A stretch of 64,000 nt of DNA from a bacterium (GTDB lineage Bacteria; Eisenbacteria; RBG-16-71-46; CAIMUX01), in contig JAUIHP010000007.1 in assembly GCA_030431975.1 (NCBI GenBank), positions 1 through 64,000 of the forward strand, written 5' to 3'. The position numbers were made by a program, and so were the translations under genes. Shown here one piece after another: positions 52,972 to 62,424 of the stretch (position 1 is its first letter; every line of letters begins with the position of its first letter). The notes under the pieces were generated by a model. The model saw only the letters and a program-made list of their open reading frames with translations, had not been told where the DNA came from and searched no databases.

Positions 52972-53363
52972 GACCGATCCTCCAGCTCTCGCTCTTTGAG
53001 AAGAACGAGCTCTTTGACTCGGGCCAGCTCTTCGGGGTCGACGTCGTCGCCCCCCAGGAGATGACCGACAACCGCGGACAGCTCTCCGCCGAACACTCGG
53101 TCAGAAAGGTCCTGGACTAGGGTCTTCCGGACTTCGCGCTGCGAAATGGCGGCGCGATAAACGTACTGCCGGCCTTCCTTTCGGTGGTCCACGAGGCCCC
53201 TTCGCCGAAGTCGGGTCAGGAGAGTGGCTACCGTGGTCAGGGCCAGTTCGCGGTCCGGGCTCAAGTTCAGTTCCGCCTGAACCTGGGCCACCGTGGCTTC
53301 CTCCCGGTCCCAGAGGACAGAGAGGATCTCATGCTGTAAGTCGCTGATCTGTAGTTCGTTCAT
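52968..53363 (-). CDS. BlaI/MecI/CopY family repressor
   Basis: A 131-aa winged-helix repressor (ISDLQHEILSVLWDREEATV; LALTTVATLLTRLRRRGLVDH; REGRQYVYRA-type wing) with a helical dimerisation end (LLGGDDVDPEELARVKELV). Members bind TACA/TGTA operators as dimers and are cleaved by their M56 partner. AGGAGA precedes the ATG. It is first of an operon with the M56 gene (ATGA overlap) and two operator-like repeats lie 28-55 bp upstream. Confidence 0.93.
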
Positions 53364-53390
53364 AGGTTTCTCCTGCGTTCGGGAGCGTTG

Positions 53391-53418
53391 ACTACAGGCG
53401 TAATACTACAGATGTAAT
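53391..53418 (-). promoter_or_regulatory. Tandem BlaI-type operators
   Basis: Two adjacent 14-bp units, ACTACAGGCGTAAT (53391-53404) and ACTACAGATGTAAT (53405-53418), each contain TACA-NN-(T/C)GTA. The second is a perfect TACANNTGTA palindrome. A TAGTAT hexamer on the minus strand spans their junction and could be the -10, so bound repressor would block transcription. Confidence 0.72.
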
Positions 53419-53487
53419 CGGAAGGTTGCGAGATTTCTTCCGTTTTTGTTCGTCTCTCGATGAATCTGCCCTCGAGCCCGGTGGCTG

Positions 53488-56400
53488 TTAGACAGCTTCC
53501 GCAGGCGGCCCGGACGGCATCACCGGCTCATCCGGGTCGGACTTCCTGTGCCCCCGCTTTTGCAGCAGGACAGCCAGGATGAACGTCATCGCGACACCGC
53601 AAAGGAAGAGAAGGATCGTCTCCGGAACGATCAGTTTCGTCAGGGCCTCGCGGGCCGCCACCTGCTCGAGCAACGTCTTGGAACGTTCGGCCAGTGCCGT
53701 GATCTGTTCTTCCGAGAAGAAGTTCATGGCGACCTTGGTCACCAGAAGATGGGCCACGGCAGCCGTCGCTGAATAGAAGGTCCCGACGACCAGTCCATCA
53801 CGGAAGCCCATTTTGGACGAGACGATGCGATAGACAGCCAGCGCCAGGATGAGTCCGATGACGAACGCGAATGGCGCGAGCTCGGTCATCCACTCCGGAA
53901 GCGGTACATCGAACCCCAGATCCCGCGGCAGCTGTAGGCTCCACTCGCCCGGAAAGGGATCCCGCCACTTCCGCCAAATCTCAAAGCCGCCGATGGCCAC
54001 GCCGAACGCCATCGCGCTGCGAATCCCGATCATGATGCGTCGGTCCCAGCCCATCCGAACGGCAACGAAGTAGAGCATCGGAAGGACGAGCAGAATCAGA
54101 ACGAGCGATGAGGCCAGCCCGCCGATCGAGGCCATGGCCAGGTTGACCCAGATGTCCTTGCCTTCGGTCTCGTCCTGGAACAGCAACAGGGGCAGCAGTC
54201 CGATCAGGGTCGTTCCGGTTGTCAAAAGGATGGACCGCAGTTTGATCCGGGTGCCCCGGGCGACGGCCCGACGAAGCAGCGTGACGCGCTCCTCGGCTGG
54301 TAACTGACCAAGGTCGCTGCCGCCGATCTGCTTCCGCAATCCTGGAATCAGAGACGTCCGCGCTGCCGGATCGCCGCCGAGCTTCACTTTGAGAATGGCC
54401 TCCGCTTCCTTCCGGAACCGGCTGACCAAAAGGATGGCGTTGTTGACGACGATTCCGAAAAGCAGGACCAACCCGATTCGGGCGGAGGAGTCGAAGTCGG
54501 AGTCGGTGACCCAGAAGAGCATGACGACTCCGACCAAAGCCATGGGCAGCGAGGTCATGACCAGGAACGGCAACGATGCGCTCTCGAAGAGCGCGGCCAG
54601 GACCATGAAGATGAACGCAGCGGCCAGGATCACCATCAGGGTCAGGTCTTCCTCTTCCTCCTGCGTGAAGAACTGCCGTTGCCCCTCCTCGGCGGTGTAG
54701 CCGTAGGGGAGGTCGATGGAACCGAGGATGTCCTTCAGGTAGGAACTCCGCATTTTCTCCGTCCCGACGTACTCCCAGTTGACCTGCATCGAGTAGCGCT
54801 GGTTCTCGCGGGTAATGTTCCCGGGCGACTGCTCGATGCGAATGTCGATGAGATCCCCGATCCGAACCTTCTCACCGGATGGCGACAGGATGACCCGGTC
54901 GGCGAGGTCGCCGTACTGCACGTCCTCCGAGTCCTCATAGATCATCTGGATCTCTTCCTGCTCGCCGTCGACGAACATCCTCCACGGCGTGTCGACTCCA
55001 AGCAGGCGGCGCACGTGTCCGACAACGGTGGCCAGTCCGAGGTTGTGTTCAGCCAGACGGGAGCGGCGCACGCGAATGACAGCTTCTTCCTGACTCGACG
55101 ACCGCCAACCGGAGGAGGTCGTTACCTGAGGGTTGCGGACGCGCCGGTTGCGATCGACCTTGCTGAGTGTCTCGTCGGCGATTTCGCGCAAGGTTTTGGA
55201 GTTGTAACCGGTCAGTTTGATAAGGGAATTGAAGCTGTTCCCGCCGAACGAGCCCTTCATGTAGGGCTGCTGGTCGAAGCCGCGAATGAAAATGGAGGCG
55301 CCGCCGGTCTTGTCCGCCTGCTCGGAGAGCAGTTCGCGGAAGTACATCGGATAGTGCGTGGAGAGCAGCTCCTCCTCGAACTCGACGCGGAGGAAGCCGC
55401 CGTTGCCGAAGGTTCGGGAGAACATGCGGGCGCCTTCAGGAATGGGCTCGAGCGGTTCCTCGAACAGTTTCAGCGTCTCGGAGACGACCTCGACATCGGT
55501 GCCGTCGGCAAGCTCCATCCACATGAAGAGTTCTTCCTGCGCGGGCATGCGCCAGAAGCCGCCCTTGATGATCTTCTTGTCGTAGACGTAACCGCTGTAG
55601 GCGAAGAGTCCCAGAAGTAGTGGGACGAAGATCGGCCACGTCTTCTGCAGCTTGAAGAGGAACCCTTCGGTCCCACGCGGGGGAGCGGAGAGATCGGGAA
55701 GGGACTCGGTCAGCCCTTCGAGTTCATCGGGGCGGACTTCGCGATCGCCGTCCCGGGTCGTGCGTGCTACGGAGCGTGCCCAACGTTGGTTGAGAACGAC
55801 GGGAAGCCATCCAAAGGCAACGAAGAGAGAGGCCAGCATGGCCATGGCGACGGAAACGGCCAACGGAACGTAGTAGAGCGAGAGGCGGCCCGAAAGAAAG
55901 ATGAACGATGCGAAGGCCACGACCGTGGTCTGTGTCGTGGCCATGATCGGGAAGGTGACCTCGCGCGTTCCACCGACGACGGCGTGCATCGCGATCTGGA
56001 TCTTGGACGCGCGACTCAGCCCCTCGACGCGTGATTTCTGCCACGTCTCGACGCGACGGTGAATCGCATCGAGGACCAGGATCGAGTTGTCGAGGATGAG
56101 CCCGAAGCTGACCGTGAGACCGCTGATCGTGATGAAGTTGACGGAGATGTCGAAGAAGTAGAACAGACTCAGGGAGATGACGATGGCGAAAGCGATGGAA
56201 GCCACGACCATCACGGTCAGCCGCATCTGTCGAAGCGAGACGAGAATGAGCCCGACAACGACGAAGGCAGCCAGGATGAGAGTCAGACTTGGTGCGGCCT
56301 CCGTAGTGCGCCGGAGCAGCTCCCAGACACCGAGGCCGATTGCCGAGGACCCCAGAATGGTCGTCGCGAGCAGCCACTCCTTCAGCGACAAGGCCAGCAA

Positions 56401-57435
56401 CAGCAGCAACAAACCCAGAATGGCCAGAGAGCGTGTGACCAGCTCGTTGAGCTTGCCTTCCAGTTCCTCGCCTTCATCCGCTTCTATATAAAAGGAGACA
56501 TCGAACGGAAGGTCGGCCTCGATCTCGGGAAGCGTGGACCGCAAAGTCCGGCTCACTTCCACGGAGTTGGCCCCGCTCCGTTTCTCGACCGCGATCTGAA
56601 CGACGTTCTTCCCGTTGGCACGAACGAAGTAGAGTGGATCCTGGAAGGACTGTTCGATCGTTCCCAATTCATCAAGCTCGAAGGCCCGGCCACCGGAGTA
56701 GGCGACGATCGCGTTTTCGAGCCGGCGGACACTGAGCGGATCCCGCAACGAAACGGTCAGCTCGAGTCCGCTTCGCTGAACCACTCCGGCTCCCGCCAGG
56801 TCATCCAGCTCGTTGATCCGGTTGAAGACCGTTTGTGGCTCGATCCGGTAGAGGTCCAACAGCCGGCGGTCGAGAAGGATCTTGATGATCGGGAGAGCAC
56901 CGCCCTGCACCGAGGCGTCGGCGACTCCTTCCAGCGAAAGGATCTGGGGTAAGACCCAGGTTTCCGCCCGCTCCCTCAGTTCGTTCGTCGAGAGCGAGGA
57001 CTCGAGATTGACGGTGAAGAAGTCCTCGGTCTGGAACTCCTCCGGAACGAAAGCCTGCACCTGCGGTTGGGATGCACCTTGCGGAAGGTCGCGACGAACG
57101 GCGCCCAACTGCTCGCTCATCTCGAGCCGCGCGAAATCCATGTCGACATTGCGACGGAACTCGACTTCGACGATCGACCGGCCCGACTGGCTGCGCGAAA
57201 CGACCGACTCGACCCCATGAAGCTGTCGAGCTGCCGCTTCGACGGGAAGCGTGATCGATCGCTGCACAGCTTCCGGGGAGGCGCCGTTCCAGCCGGTCAC
57301 GACCGTCAGCTTCGGAAGCGCCACTTCGGGAATGGCTTCGATGTTGAGGCGGGGAACAGAGTAGAGCCCCAAGACGATGAAGGCCGTGAAGATCATCCAG
57401 GTGGCCACCGGATGCCGCACAAAAAAACCGGTCAT
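53488..57435 (-). CDS. RND superfamily efflux permease with extra membrane segments
   Basis: A 1315-aa pump, about 250 residues longer than AcrB-type proteins. The standard first half starts with FFVRHPVATWMIFTAFIVLGL and the TM4 relay reads GLILDNSILVLDAI (Asp-Asn rather than Asp-Asp). Two additional hydrophobic segments appear before the usual TM3 (WLLATTILGSSAIGLGVWEL; LTLILAAFVVVGLILVSL). After the last canonical helix there is a C-terminal extension of about 200 residues with roughly four more helices. It lies 142 bp downstream of the second pump gene and is probably in the same operon; the pair may form a hetero-trimer. Confidence 0.88.
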   Translation of the reverse strand: MTGFFVRHPVATWMIFTAFIVLGLYSVPRLNIEAIPEVALPKLTVVTGWNGASPEAVQRSITLPVEAAARQLHGVESVVSRSQSGRSIVEVEFRRNVDMDFARLEMSEQLGAVRRDLPQGASQPQVQAFVPEEFQTEDFFTVNLESSLSTNELRERAETWVLPQILSLEGVADASVQGGALPIIKILLDRRLLDLYRIEPQTVFNRINELDDLAGAGVVQRSGLELTVSLRDPLSVRRLENAIVAYSGGRAFELDELGTIEQSFQDPLYFVRANGKNVVQIAVEKRSGANSVEVSRTLRSTLPEIEADLPFDVSFYIEADEGEELEGKLNELVTRSLAILGLLLLLLALSLKEWLLATTILGSSAIGLGVWELLRRTTEAAPSLTLILAAFVVVGLILVSLRQMRLTVMVVASIAFAIVISLSLFYFFDISVNFITISGLTVSFGLILDNSILVLDAIHRRVETWQKSRVEGLSRASKIQIAMHAVVGGTREVTFPIMATTQTTVVAFASFIFLSGRLSLYYVPLAVSVAMAMLASLFVAFGWLPVVLNQRWARSVARTTRDGDREVRPDELEGLTESLPDLSAPPRGTEGFLFKLQKTWPIFVPLLLGLFAYSGYVYDKKIIKGGFWRMPAQEELFMWMELADGTDVEVVSETLKLFEEPLEPIPEGARMFSRTFGNGGFLRVEFEEELLSTHYPMYFRELLSEQADKTGGASIFIRGFDQQPYMKGSFGGNSFNSLIKLTGYNSKTLREIADETLSKVDRNRRVRNPQVTTSSGWRSSSQEEAVIRVRRSRLAEHNLGLATVVGHVRRLLGVDTPWRMFVDGEQEEIQMIYEDSEDVQYGDLADRVILSPSGEKVRIGDLIDIRIEQSPGNITRENQRYSMQVNWEYVGTEKMRSSYLKDILGSIDLPYGYTAEEGQRQFFTQEEEEDLTLMVILAAAFIFMVLAALFESASLPFLVMTSLPMALVGVVMLFWVTDSDFDSSARIGLVLLFGIVVNNAILLVSRFRKEAEAILKVKLGGDPAARTSLIPGLRKQIGGSDLGQLPAEERVTLLRRAVARGTRIKLRSILLTTGTTLIGLLPLLLFQDETEGKDIWVNLAMASIGGLASSLVLILLVLPMLYFVAVRMGWDRRIMIGIRSAMAFGVAIGGFEIWRKWRDPFPGEWSLQLPRDLGFDVPLPEWMTELAPFAFVIGLILALAVYRIVSSKMGFRDGLVVGTFYSATAAVAHLLVTKVAMNFFSEEQITALAERSKTLLEQVAAREALTKLIVPETILLFLCGVAMTFILAVLLQKRGHRKSDPDEPVMPSGPPAEAV

Positions 57436-57533
57436 GGTCGAACCCTCGATTCAGTGGGTTGCGTCGTCATGTTCGAACGTTTCATCTCAGCCGACCGGTC
57501 CGGCACCCGATCGCCGAATCACACACTCTTCGG

Positions 57534-57583
57534 ACTCGAACCTGCGGACTCGTGCCCGCGGACTCACACCCGCGGACTCACAC
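57534..57583. repeat. 14-bp tandem repeats at the junction of two RND genes
   Basis: Three and a half 14-bp units (ACTCGAACCTGCGG, ACTCGTGCCCGCGG, ACTCACACCCGCGG, ACTCACACG) run into the stop codon of the upstream pump gene. Confidence 0.85.
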
Positions 57584-60500
57584 GCCGTCAGAGACAGGCC
57601 GCTGCAGATTCGGCTGCGCCGGCCCCTCGGAGTCCTTCGATTCATCGCCCTGCGTCCGCTCACCTGTCGGACGAATGCGGTGGGCGATTTCGTAGAGCAA
57701 AGGCGTGTACAGAAGCGTCAAAGCGGTCGTCACCGTGAGGCCACCAATGATGGTGATGGCCAGAGGGCGCTGCAGTTGCTCTCCGCTTCCGAGCCCGAGT
57801 CCCATTGGGATCATGGCCAGTACCGTCGTCAGGGTCGTCATGATGATGGGACGAACGCGGAGGCGACTGGCCTCGAGAATGGCGTCCCGTCCGGGCATGC
57901 CGTCCGCACGAAGGCGGCGAATGGTGTCGATCTTGACGATGGCGTCATTGACCGCGATCCCTAACAACGCGATGAGGCCGATCAGCGACATGATGTTGAT
58001 CGAACTTCCGGTTACAACCAGAGCGAGACAGGACCCGGCGAGCCCGATCGGAATGACTGCGGCCACGAGGAGCGGATCGAGAAACGATTCGAACTGCGCG
58101 GCCAGAATCATATAGACGAGGACCCCGGCCAGTGCGAAGGCCCAGGCCAGATCCCGGAAGCTCTTCCGCATCTCGACGTCTTCGCCGCTGCGAACGGTCG
58201 TCACATCCGGGGGAAGCGAAGTCTCGGCGATGACGGCGTCGACGTCTTCCCAGATCTTGCTCAGCGAACGGCCGGACGTGTTTCCGGAGATCGTCACCAT
58301 GCGCCGTTGGTTGTCACGCAAGAGTTCGCGAACCGGTTGCTCCTCCCGGATCTCCAGGAAGTTTCGTAGCGGCACCGTGCGGCCGCCTCCGAGATCGACA
58401 GGCGAGGCGAGGGCGGTCGGTAGGTCGCGCCGAACATCTTCCGGAAGACGAACCGCAATGTCGATGCGCTGTTCGACTTCGTTGAAGGTCGTGGCTTCGA
58501 CACCGGCGATGCGTCCGCGCAGTTCGCGGGACAGTGCCTCGGGATCGAGCCCGCTGCGCAGGATTTCGTCCCGATTGAGCCGGACGACGACGTTGGGTGT
58601 TCCGAGCACCCGGTCCACCTGAAGGTCGGTCAGTCCATCGATGTCGGCGAGTTCGTCGGCCAGTTGGTTTGCGCTTTCCAATGCGAGCGTCGGGTCTTCC
58701 GCAAGTACACCGAGAGAGAAGGCTGCGCCGCCCGTCGAGAGAATCTCCGAGAGCCCGATCCCCTCTTCGCGGAACGCCACCTTGGCTTCGGGGATTTCTC
58801 CGATTCGCTCAGAGAGAAGATCACGCAGGCGTTGTCCGTCCTCGTAGGCTTTCCGTCCCGGCTCGAGATAGACGCGGATCTTGGCGGTGTGCGGCCCGGT
58901 GTAGTCGCGCATCGCGGCCAGTGTTCGTTCCGTCCGTCCGACCTGGCTGAAGATCCGGCGGACACTGGAGTCGTCTTCGATCCAACCGGCGATTCGTGAG
59001 ACCACGGCGCGGGTTTCGGTGAGCGGCGTGCCGGCGGGAAGCTCCAGCTCGACTTTGAAGTCGCCCGAAGTGCGCTCGGGCATGAAGCTGCGCGTCAGCA
59101 CGTTTCCGAGAAGAGCCGCGCCGCCCAGTCCGACGACCAGAAACAGGATCATCAAGGCACGATGGGCCAGGGTGAAGAGGAGCACCCGGTGATAGAACGA
59201 CCGGAATCGGTCGAATCCCCATTGAAAGGCGTCCAGCGGCCCCTTGAATGCGCGGTTGATCCAGACCAGGATTCCTCCCGGCCGGAGGACGCGCGCGGTG
59301 AGAACCGGTTGCAGAAGCAACGCCGTCGAGATCGAAATGAGTAGGGAGAAGGTGACCGTCAATGCCTGATCGCGGAAGAACGCGCCCGCGATTCCTGGAA
59401 CGTAGACAACGGGGAAGAAGACGGCGACGGTGGTCAGGGTTGCGGCAATGACGGCGCGGGCGACTTCTTCGGTTCCCTGAGCCGAGCGGAGCGCCACGGT
59501 TTGCTCTCCGGCGAAGCCGTCCGGAAGAGGTCCATCCGGAATGCGTCCATCCGCGTCTCCATCCCCTTTGACGTGTCGGGTGATGTTTTCCAGCACGACG
59601 ATCGCGTTGTCGACGAGCATTCCGATGGCGAGGGACAGACCACCCAGGGACATGAGATTCAGTTTGACGTCGGCAAAGTAGAGCAAGGCAAACGTAACGA
59701 GCACCGAAATGGGAATCGACAGACCGACGACCAACGTGCTGCGAATGTCCCGCAAGAAAAAGAAAAGCACGAGGAAGGCCAGTACGGCTCCGTACAGAAG
59801 CGAGTCCCGCAGTCCCGAGAACGAGGCTTGAACGAACTCCGCATCGCGGTAAACGAAGTCGTAGGCAAACTCCCCGTAGTCGTCCCCGAGAACGCCGAGA
59901 GCCACGTCGATCTCTTTCGAAACGGCGATCGTGTTTGCCTCGGGTTCCTTGTAGAGCAGGATCGAAACGACCGACTCGTCCCCGAGGACGGTGATGCCCT
60001 CCAGCTCCTTCGTCGAGTCGATGACCTCGGCGACGTCTCCGACCCGGATCGAGGTCGTACCCTCACGTTGAATCTCGGTCTGCGCGATCTGGTCGAGGGT
60101 TTCGAACTCTCCGTTGATGCGAAGGGAAAGCTGAAGCGGCCCCTGCTTGATCTGTCCGCCCGGGAACGAGATGTTGCTGCTGGCGACGGCCGCACGAATC
60201 TCTTCGATCGAAACGCCGAAGACGGACATCTTCTGCAGATCAGGTTGAACGAGAATCTCCCGCTCCGCTCCGCCGACGACTTCGGCCTGGCTGACACCGT
60301 CGACCTGTTCCAGAGCCGGCTTGACTACTTCGGTGGCGAACTCCGTCAGCTCGGCGATGTCACCGTCGCCTTCCAGGACGAGGATGCTGATCGGTCGCGA
60401 CGTCGGATCCCAACGGAGAATGAGAGGACGTTCCGCGTCTTCGGGAAAGTCGTCCCGAAAGGCCACGCGGTCGATGGCTTCGCGCAGATGGAGATTGGCG

Positions 60501-60802
60501 AAGTCCATCTGCGTACCCCATTCGTACTCGACCGTGACGACGGAAGTGCTCTCGCGGGTGCGCGAGTTGACACTGCGTACGCCGCTGAGCGCAGTCGAGA
60601 CCTCTTCGATGGGCTGCGTGACCATTCGTTCCAGATCCTCGGCGGGGATGTCGTCATAGGTTGTGACGATGGTCAGGCGGGGATAGACGATCGAGGGAAG
60701 CAGGTCGACGGGCAGCTTGGAGTAACTGATCCCGCCGATGAGGACGAGAGCGGTGAAGAGCATGGAGACGGCGATCGGCCGCTGGATCGCGCCTCGAAGC
60801 AT
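57578..60802 (-). CDS. RND efflux permease, partner of the lipoprotein adaptor
   Basis: A 1074-aa pump with normal length for the family. It starts LRGAIQRPIAVSMLFTALVL; TM4 has IGMLVDNAIVVLENITR (Asp-Asn), and the second half has LLGIAVNDAIVKIDTIRRL. A short acidic insertion (GDGDADGRIPDGPLPDG) follows TM4. The open frame begins at 60829, but ATG at 60802 overlaps the adaptor stop in TAATG, which decides the start. It works with the adaptor encoded upstream; the outer-membrane channel must come from elsewhere. Confidence 0.92.
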   Translation of the reverse strand: MLRGAIQRPIAVSMLFTALVLIGGISYSKLPVDLLPSIVYPRLTIVTTYDDIPAEDLERMVTQPIEEVSTALSGVRSVNSRTRESTSVVTVEYEWGTQMDFANLHLREAIDRVAFRDDFPEDAERPLILRWDPTSRPISILVLEGDGDIAELTEFATEVVKPALEQVDGVSQAEVVGGAEREILVQPDLQKMSVFGVSIEEIRAAVASSNISFPGGQIKQGPLQLSLRINGEFETLDQIAQTEIQREGTTSIRVGDVAEVIDSTKELEGITVLGDESVVSILLYKEPEANTIAVSKEIDVALGVLGDDYGEFAYDFVYRDAEFVQASFSGLRDSLLYGAVLAFLVLFFFLRDIRSTLVVGLSIPISVLVTFALLYFADVKLNLMSLGGLSLAIGMLVDNAIVVLENITRHVKGDGDADGRIPDGPLPDGFAGEQTVALRSAQGTEEVARAVIAATLTTVAVFFPVVYVPGIAGAFFRDQALTVTFSLLISISTALLLQPVLTARVLRPGGILVWINRAFKGPLDAFQWGFDRFRSFYHRVLLFTLAHRALMILFLVVGLGGAALLGNVLTRSFMPERTSGDFKVELELPAGTPLTETRAVVSRIAGWIEDDSSVRRIFSQVGRTERTLAAMRDYTGPHTAKIRVYLEPGRKAYEDGQRLRDLLSERIGEIPEAKVAFREEGIGLSEILSTGGAAFSLGVLAEDPTLALESANQLADELADIDGLTDLQVDRVLGTPNVVVRLNRDEILRSGLDPEALSRELRGRIAGVEATTFNEVEQRIDIAVRLPEDVRRDLPTALASPVDLGGGRTVPLRNFLEIREEQPVRELLRDNQRRMVTISGNTSGRSLSKIWEDVDAVIAETSLPPDVTTVRSGEDVEMRKSFRDLAWAFALAGVLVYMILAAQFESFLDPLLVAAVIPIGLAGSCLALVVTGSSINIMSLIGLIALLGIAVNDAIVKIDTIRRLRADGMPGRDAILEASRLRVRPIIMTTLTTVLAMIPMGLGLGSGEQLQRPLAITIIGGLTVTTALTLLYTPLLYEIAHRIRPTGERTQGDESKDSEGPAQPNLQRPVSDGV

Positions 60803-62238
60803 TAGGATTCCTCTCCGGTCTTGGCCCACGGATCCTGAATCGGGTGGGTCTTCTTGATCTTGACCTTGGCGTCGTCGGTCAGCGTCAGGTGGTCACTGAC
60901 CACGACCTTGGTGCCCGCGTCGACCGGTCCTCCCTGAAGAACGCGTTTGATCTCGACGACGTAGTCGTTCTGTTCTCCGAGCGTTACATAGACCCACTTG
61001 GCGCGGTCCCCGTCGATGCGGAAGAGCAGTGGGCGCCCGTCGCGGTAGAGGATCGCTTCTCGGGGCACGAGGAGTTTCTCGGGATGCGTCTCTCCGGCGA
61101 TGGAGGCGCGTACGAACATTCCCGGTCGGACCCGTCCGTCGTCACTCTTGTAACGAATGAGCACTTCGCATGTGCGTGTGTCGGGGTCGATACGGGGGCT
61201 GATGACGTCGACCTGGGCCATGAGGGTCTCGGCCAGCGCCGGTACGATGAGAAGGGCCGGCTTTCCGACCTCCAGGCCGCGAAGGTCCGACTCCAAGACG
61301 CCGACTTCTGCTTCCACGTCGACGTTGTCGATGATGGAGCAGACGATGTCGCCGGCGCTGACCCGTTCCCCGGCGACGACTTCGAGTCCGGTCACGACGC
61401 CCGAGAACGGTGCGCGGATCTCCGTCCGTTCCAGGTTCAGGCGAGAGCGCTCTTCGTCGGCCTTGGCCGTGGACAGTCCGGTGCGCGCTTCGACCAGGTC
61501 GCGGCGATAGGCGCCTTCGCGGAGCGCAGCCATTTCGATTTCACGCTGGGCTTCCAGCCGTTCTTCGCGGGTGATCTTGCCGTAGCGTTCGTCGTTGCGG
61601 AGTTTTTCCAGTTGCTCGTCGACGGTTGCGGTCGGGCTTTGTCCTTCGACTTTTTCTTCTTCGATGATGAGTTGCCCGAGAGCCTTGAGATAGCGGGAGC
61701 GTGCCTCGTCGATGGCGACCTCGTACTCCCGTCCGTCCAGGCGGGCGATGAGAGCACCGCGGCGGACGGCATCTCCCTCTTTGACGTAGACGCGGTCGAG
61801 ACGCCCACTGATTTCGGCTCGCATTTCTGCTTCGCGACGAGCGCGGACCCGGCCCTCCGCCACGACGGGGACGACGAGATCTCCGCGGACGGCGACGGAA
61901 GCGCCGATGGAAGTCGTCTTCTCTTTCTTGGGCTTTTTCTCTTTCTCGTCGCCGGAATCAGAGGCGGAATCGGAGTCTTCGTCGGAGTCCTCTGCATCGT
62001 CGGAGTTCTCCGCATCGCCCGAGGTGGAAGCATTCGCTTCGTTGTCGGAATCCGCGTTCGCCACCGCCGTAGTGTCGGAACCCGAACCAGCCGAGCTGTT
62101 TCCATCGCTGCACCCTGAGAGCTGGCTTCCGAGGACGAGCAACAAGGCCAGTCCCAAGGGAAGAAGGAGCGTCGCGAGTCGAGATGGATTTCTCTTGGAG
62201 GGGGTGGGGGACGAGGGGGGCGTGCTTCCTCTACGCAT
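60802..62238 (-). CDS. RND efflux adaptor, lipoprotein with acidic linker
   Basis: A 478-aa membrane fusion protein. A lipobox (QLSGC, Cys43) follows a hydrophobic stretch (about 21-40). Residues about 50-108 are a highly acidic Ser/Asp/Asn/Glu linker ending in a Lys/Glu cluster. The adaptor core follows: VVAEGRVRARREAEMRAEISG, a helical hairpin (about 160-245), TEIRAPFSGVVTGLEVVAGERV, and barrel domains. ATG at 62238 has AGGAG seven bases upstream; the open frame starts at 62412. The linker may span the periplasm from a membrane-anchored lipid. Confidence 0.9.
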   Translation of the reverse strand: MRRGSTPPSSPTPSKRNPSRLATLLLPLGLALLLVLGSQLSGCSDGNSSAGSGSDTTAVANADSDNEANASTSGDAENSDDAEDSDEDSDSASDSGDEKEKKPKKEKTTSIGASVAVRGDLVVPVVAEGRVRARREAEMRAEISGRLDRVYVKEGDAVRRGALIARLDGREYEVAIDEARSRYLKALGQLIIEEEKVEGQSPTATVDEQLEKLRNDERYGKITREERLEAQREIEMAALREGAYRRDLVEARTGLSTAKADEERSRLNLERTEIRAPFSGVVTGLEVVAGERVSAGDIVCSIIDNVDVEAEVGVLESDLRGLEVGKPALLIVPALAETLMAQVDVISPRIDPDTRTCEVLIRYKSDDGRVRPGMFVRASIAGETHPEKLLVPREAILYRDGRPLLFRIDGDRAKWVYVTLGEQNDYVVEIKRVLQGGPVDAGTKVVVSDHLTLTDDAKVKIKKTHPIQDPWAKTGEES

Positions 62239-62386
62239 GGAGGTCTCCTGAAGGACTCTGGCCGCCCGTGTCCGGGTTTCATCGGGGGGCGTAGGTTCGA
62301 AGCACGGCTCGGGAGCGGCAAGCGGAGGGCCGGGAGGGCCGCACCGTGATCCTACCGAGTGGGCCGCGCGTAATGTCATTGCGGTC

Positions 62387-62410
62387 GGGACGGGAGCTGG
62401 CCCCCGTCCC
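62387..62410 (-). terminator. Stem-loop after the beta-propeller gene
   Basis: GGGACGGG (62387-62394) and CCCGTCCC (62403-62410) form an 8-bp GC stem with an 8-nt loop, 15 bases beyond the propeller stop codon. No U-tract follows on the minus strand. It probably separates that gene from the RND operon. Confidence 0.45.
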
Positions 62411-62424
62411 ACGGTCCATGCAAA

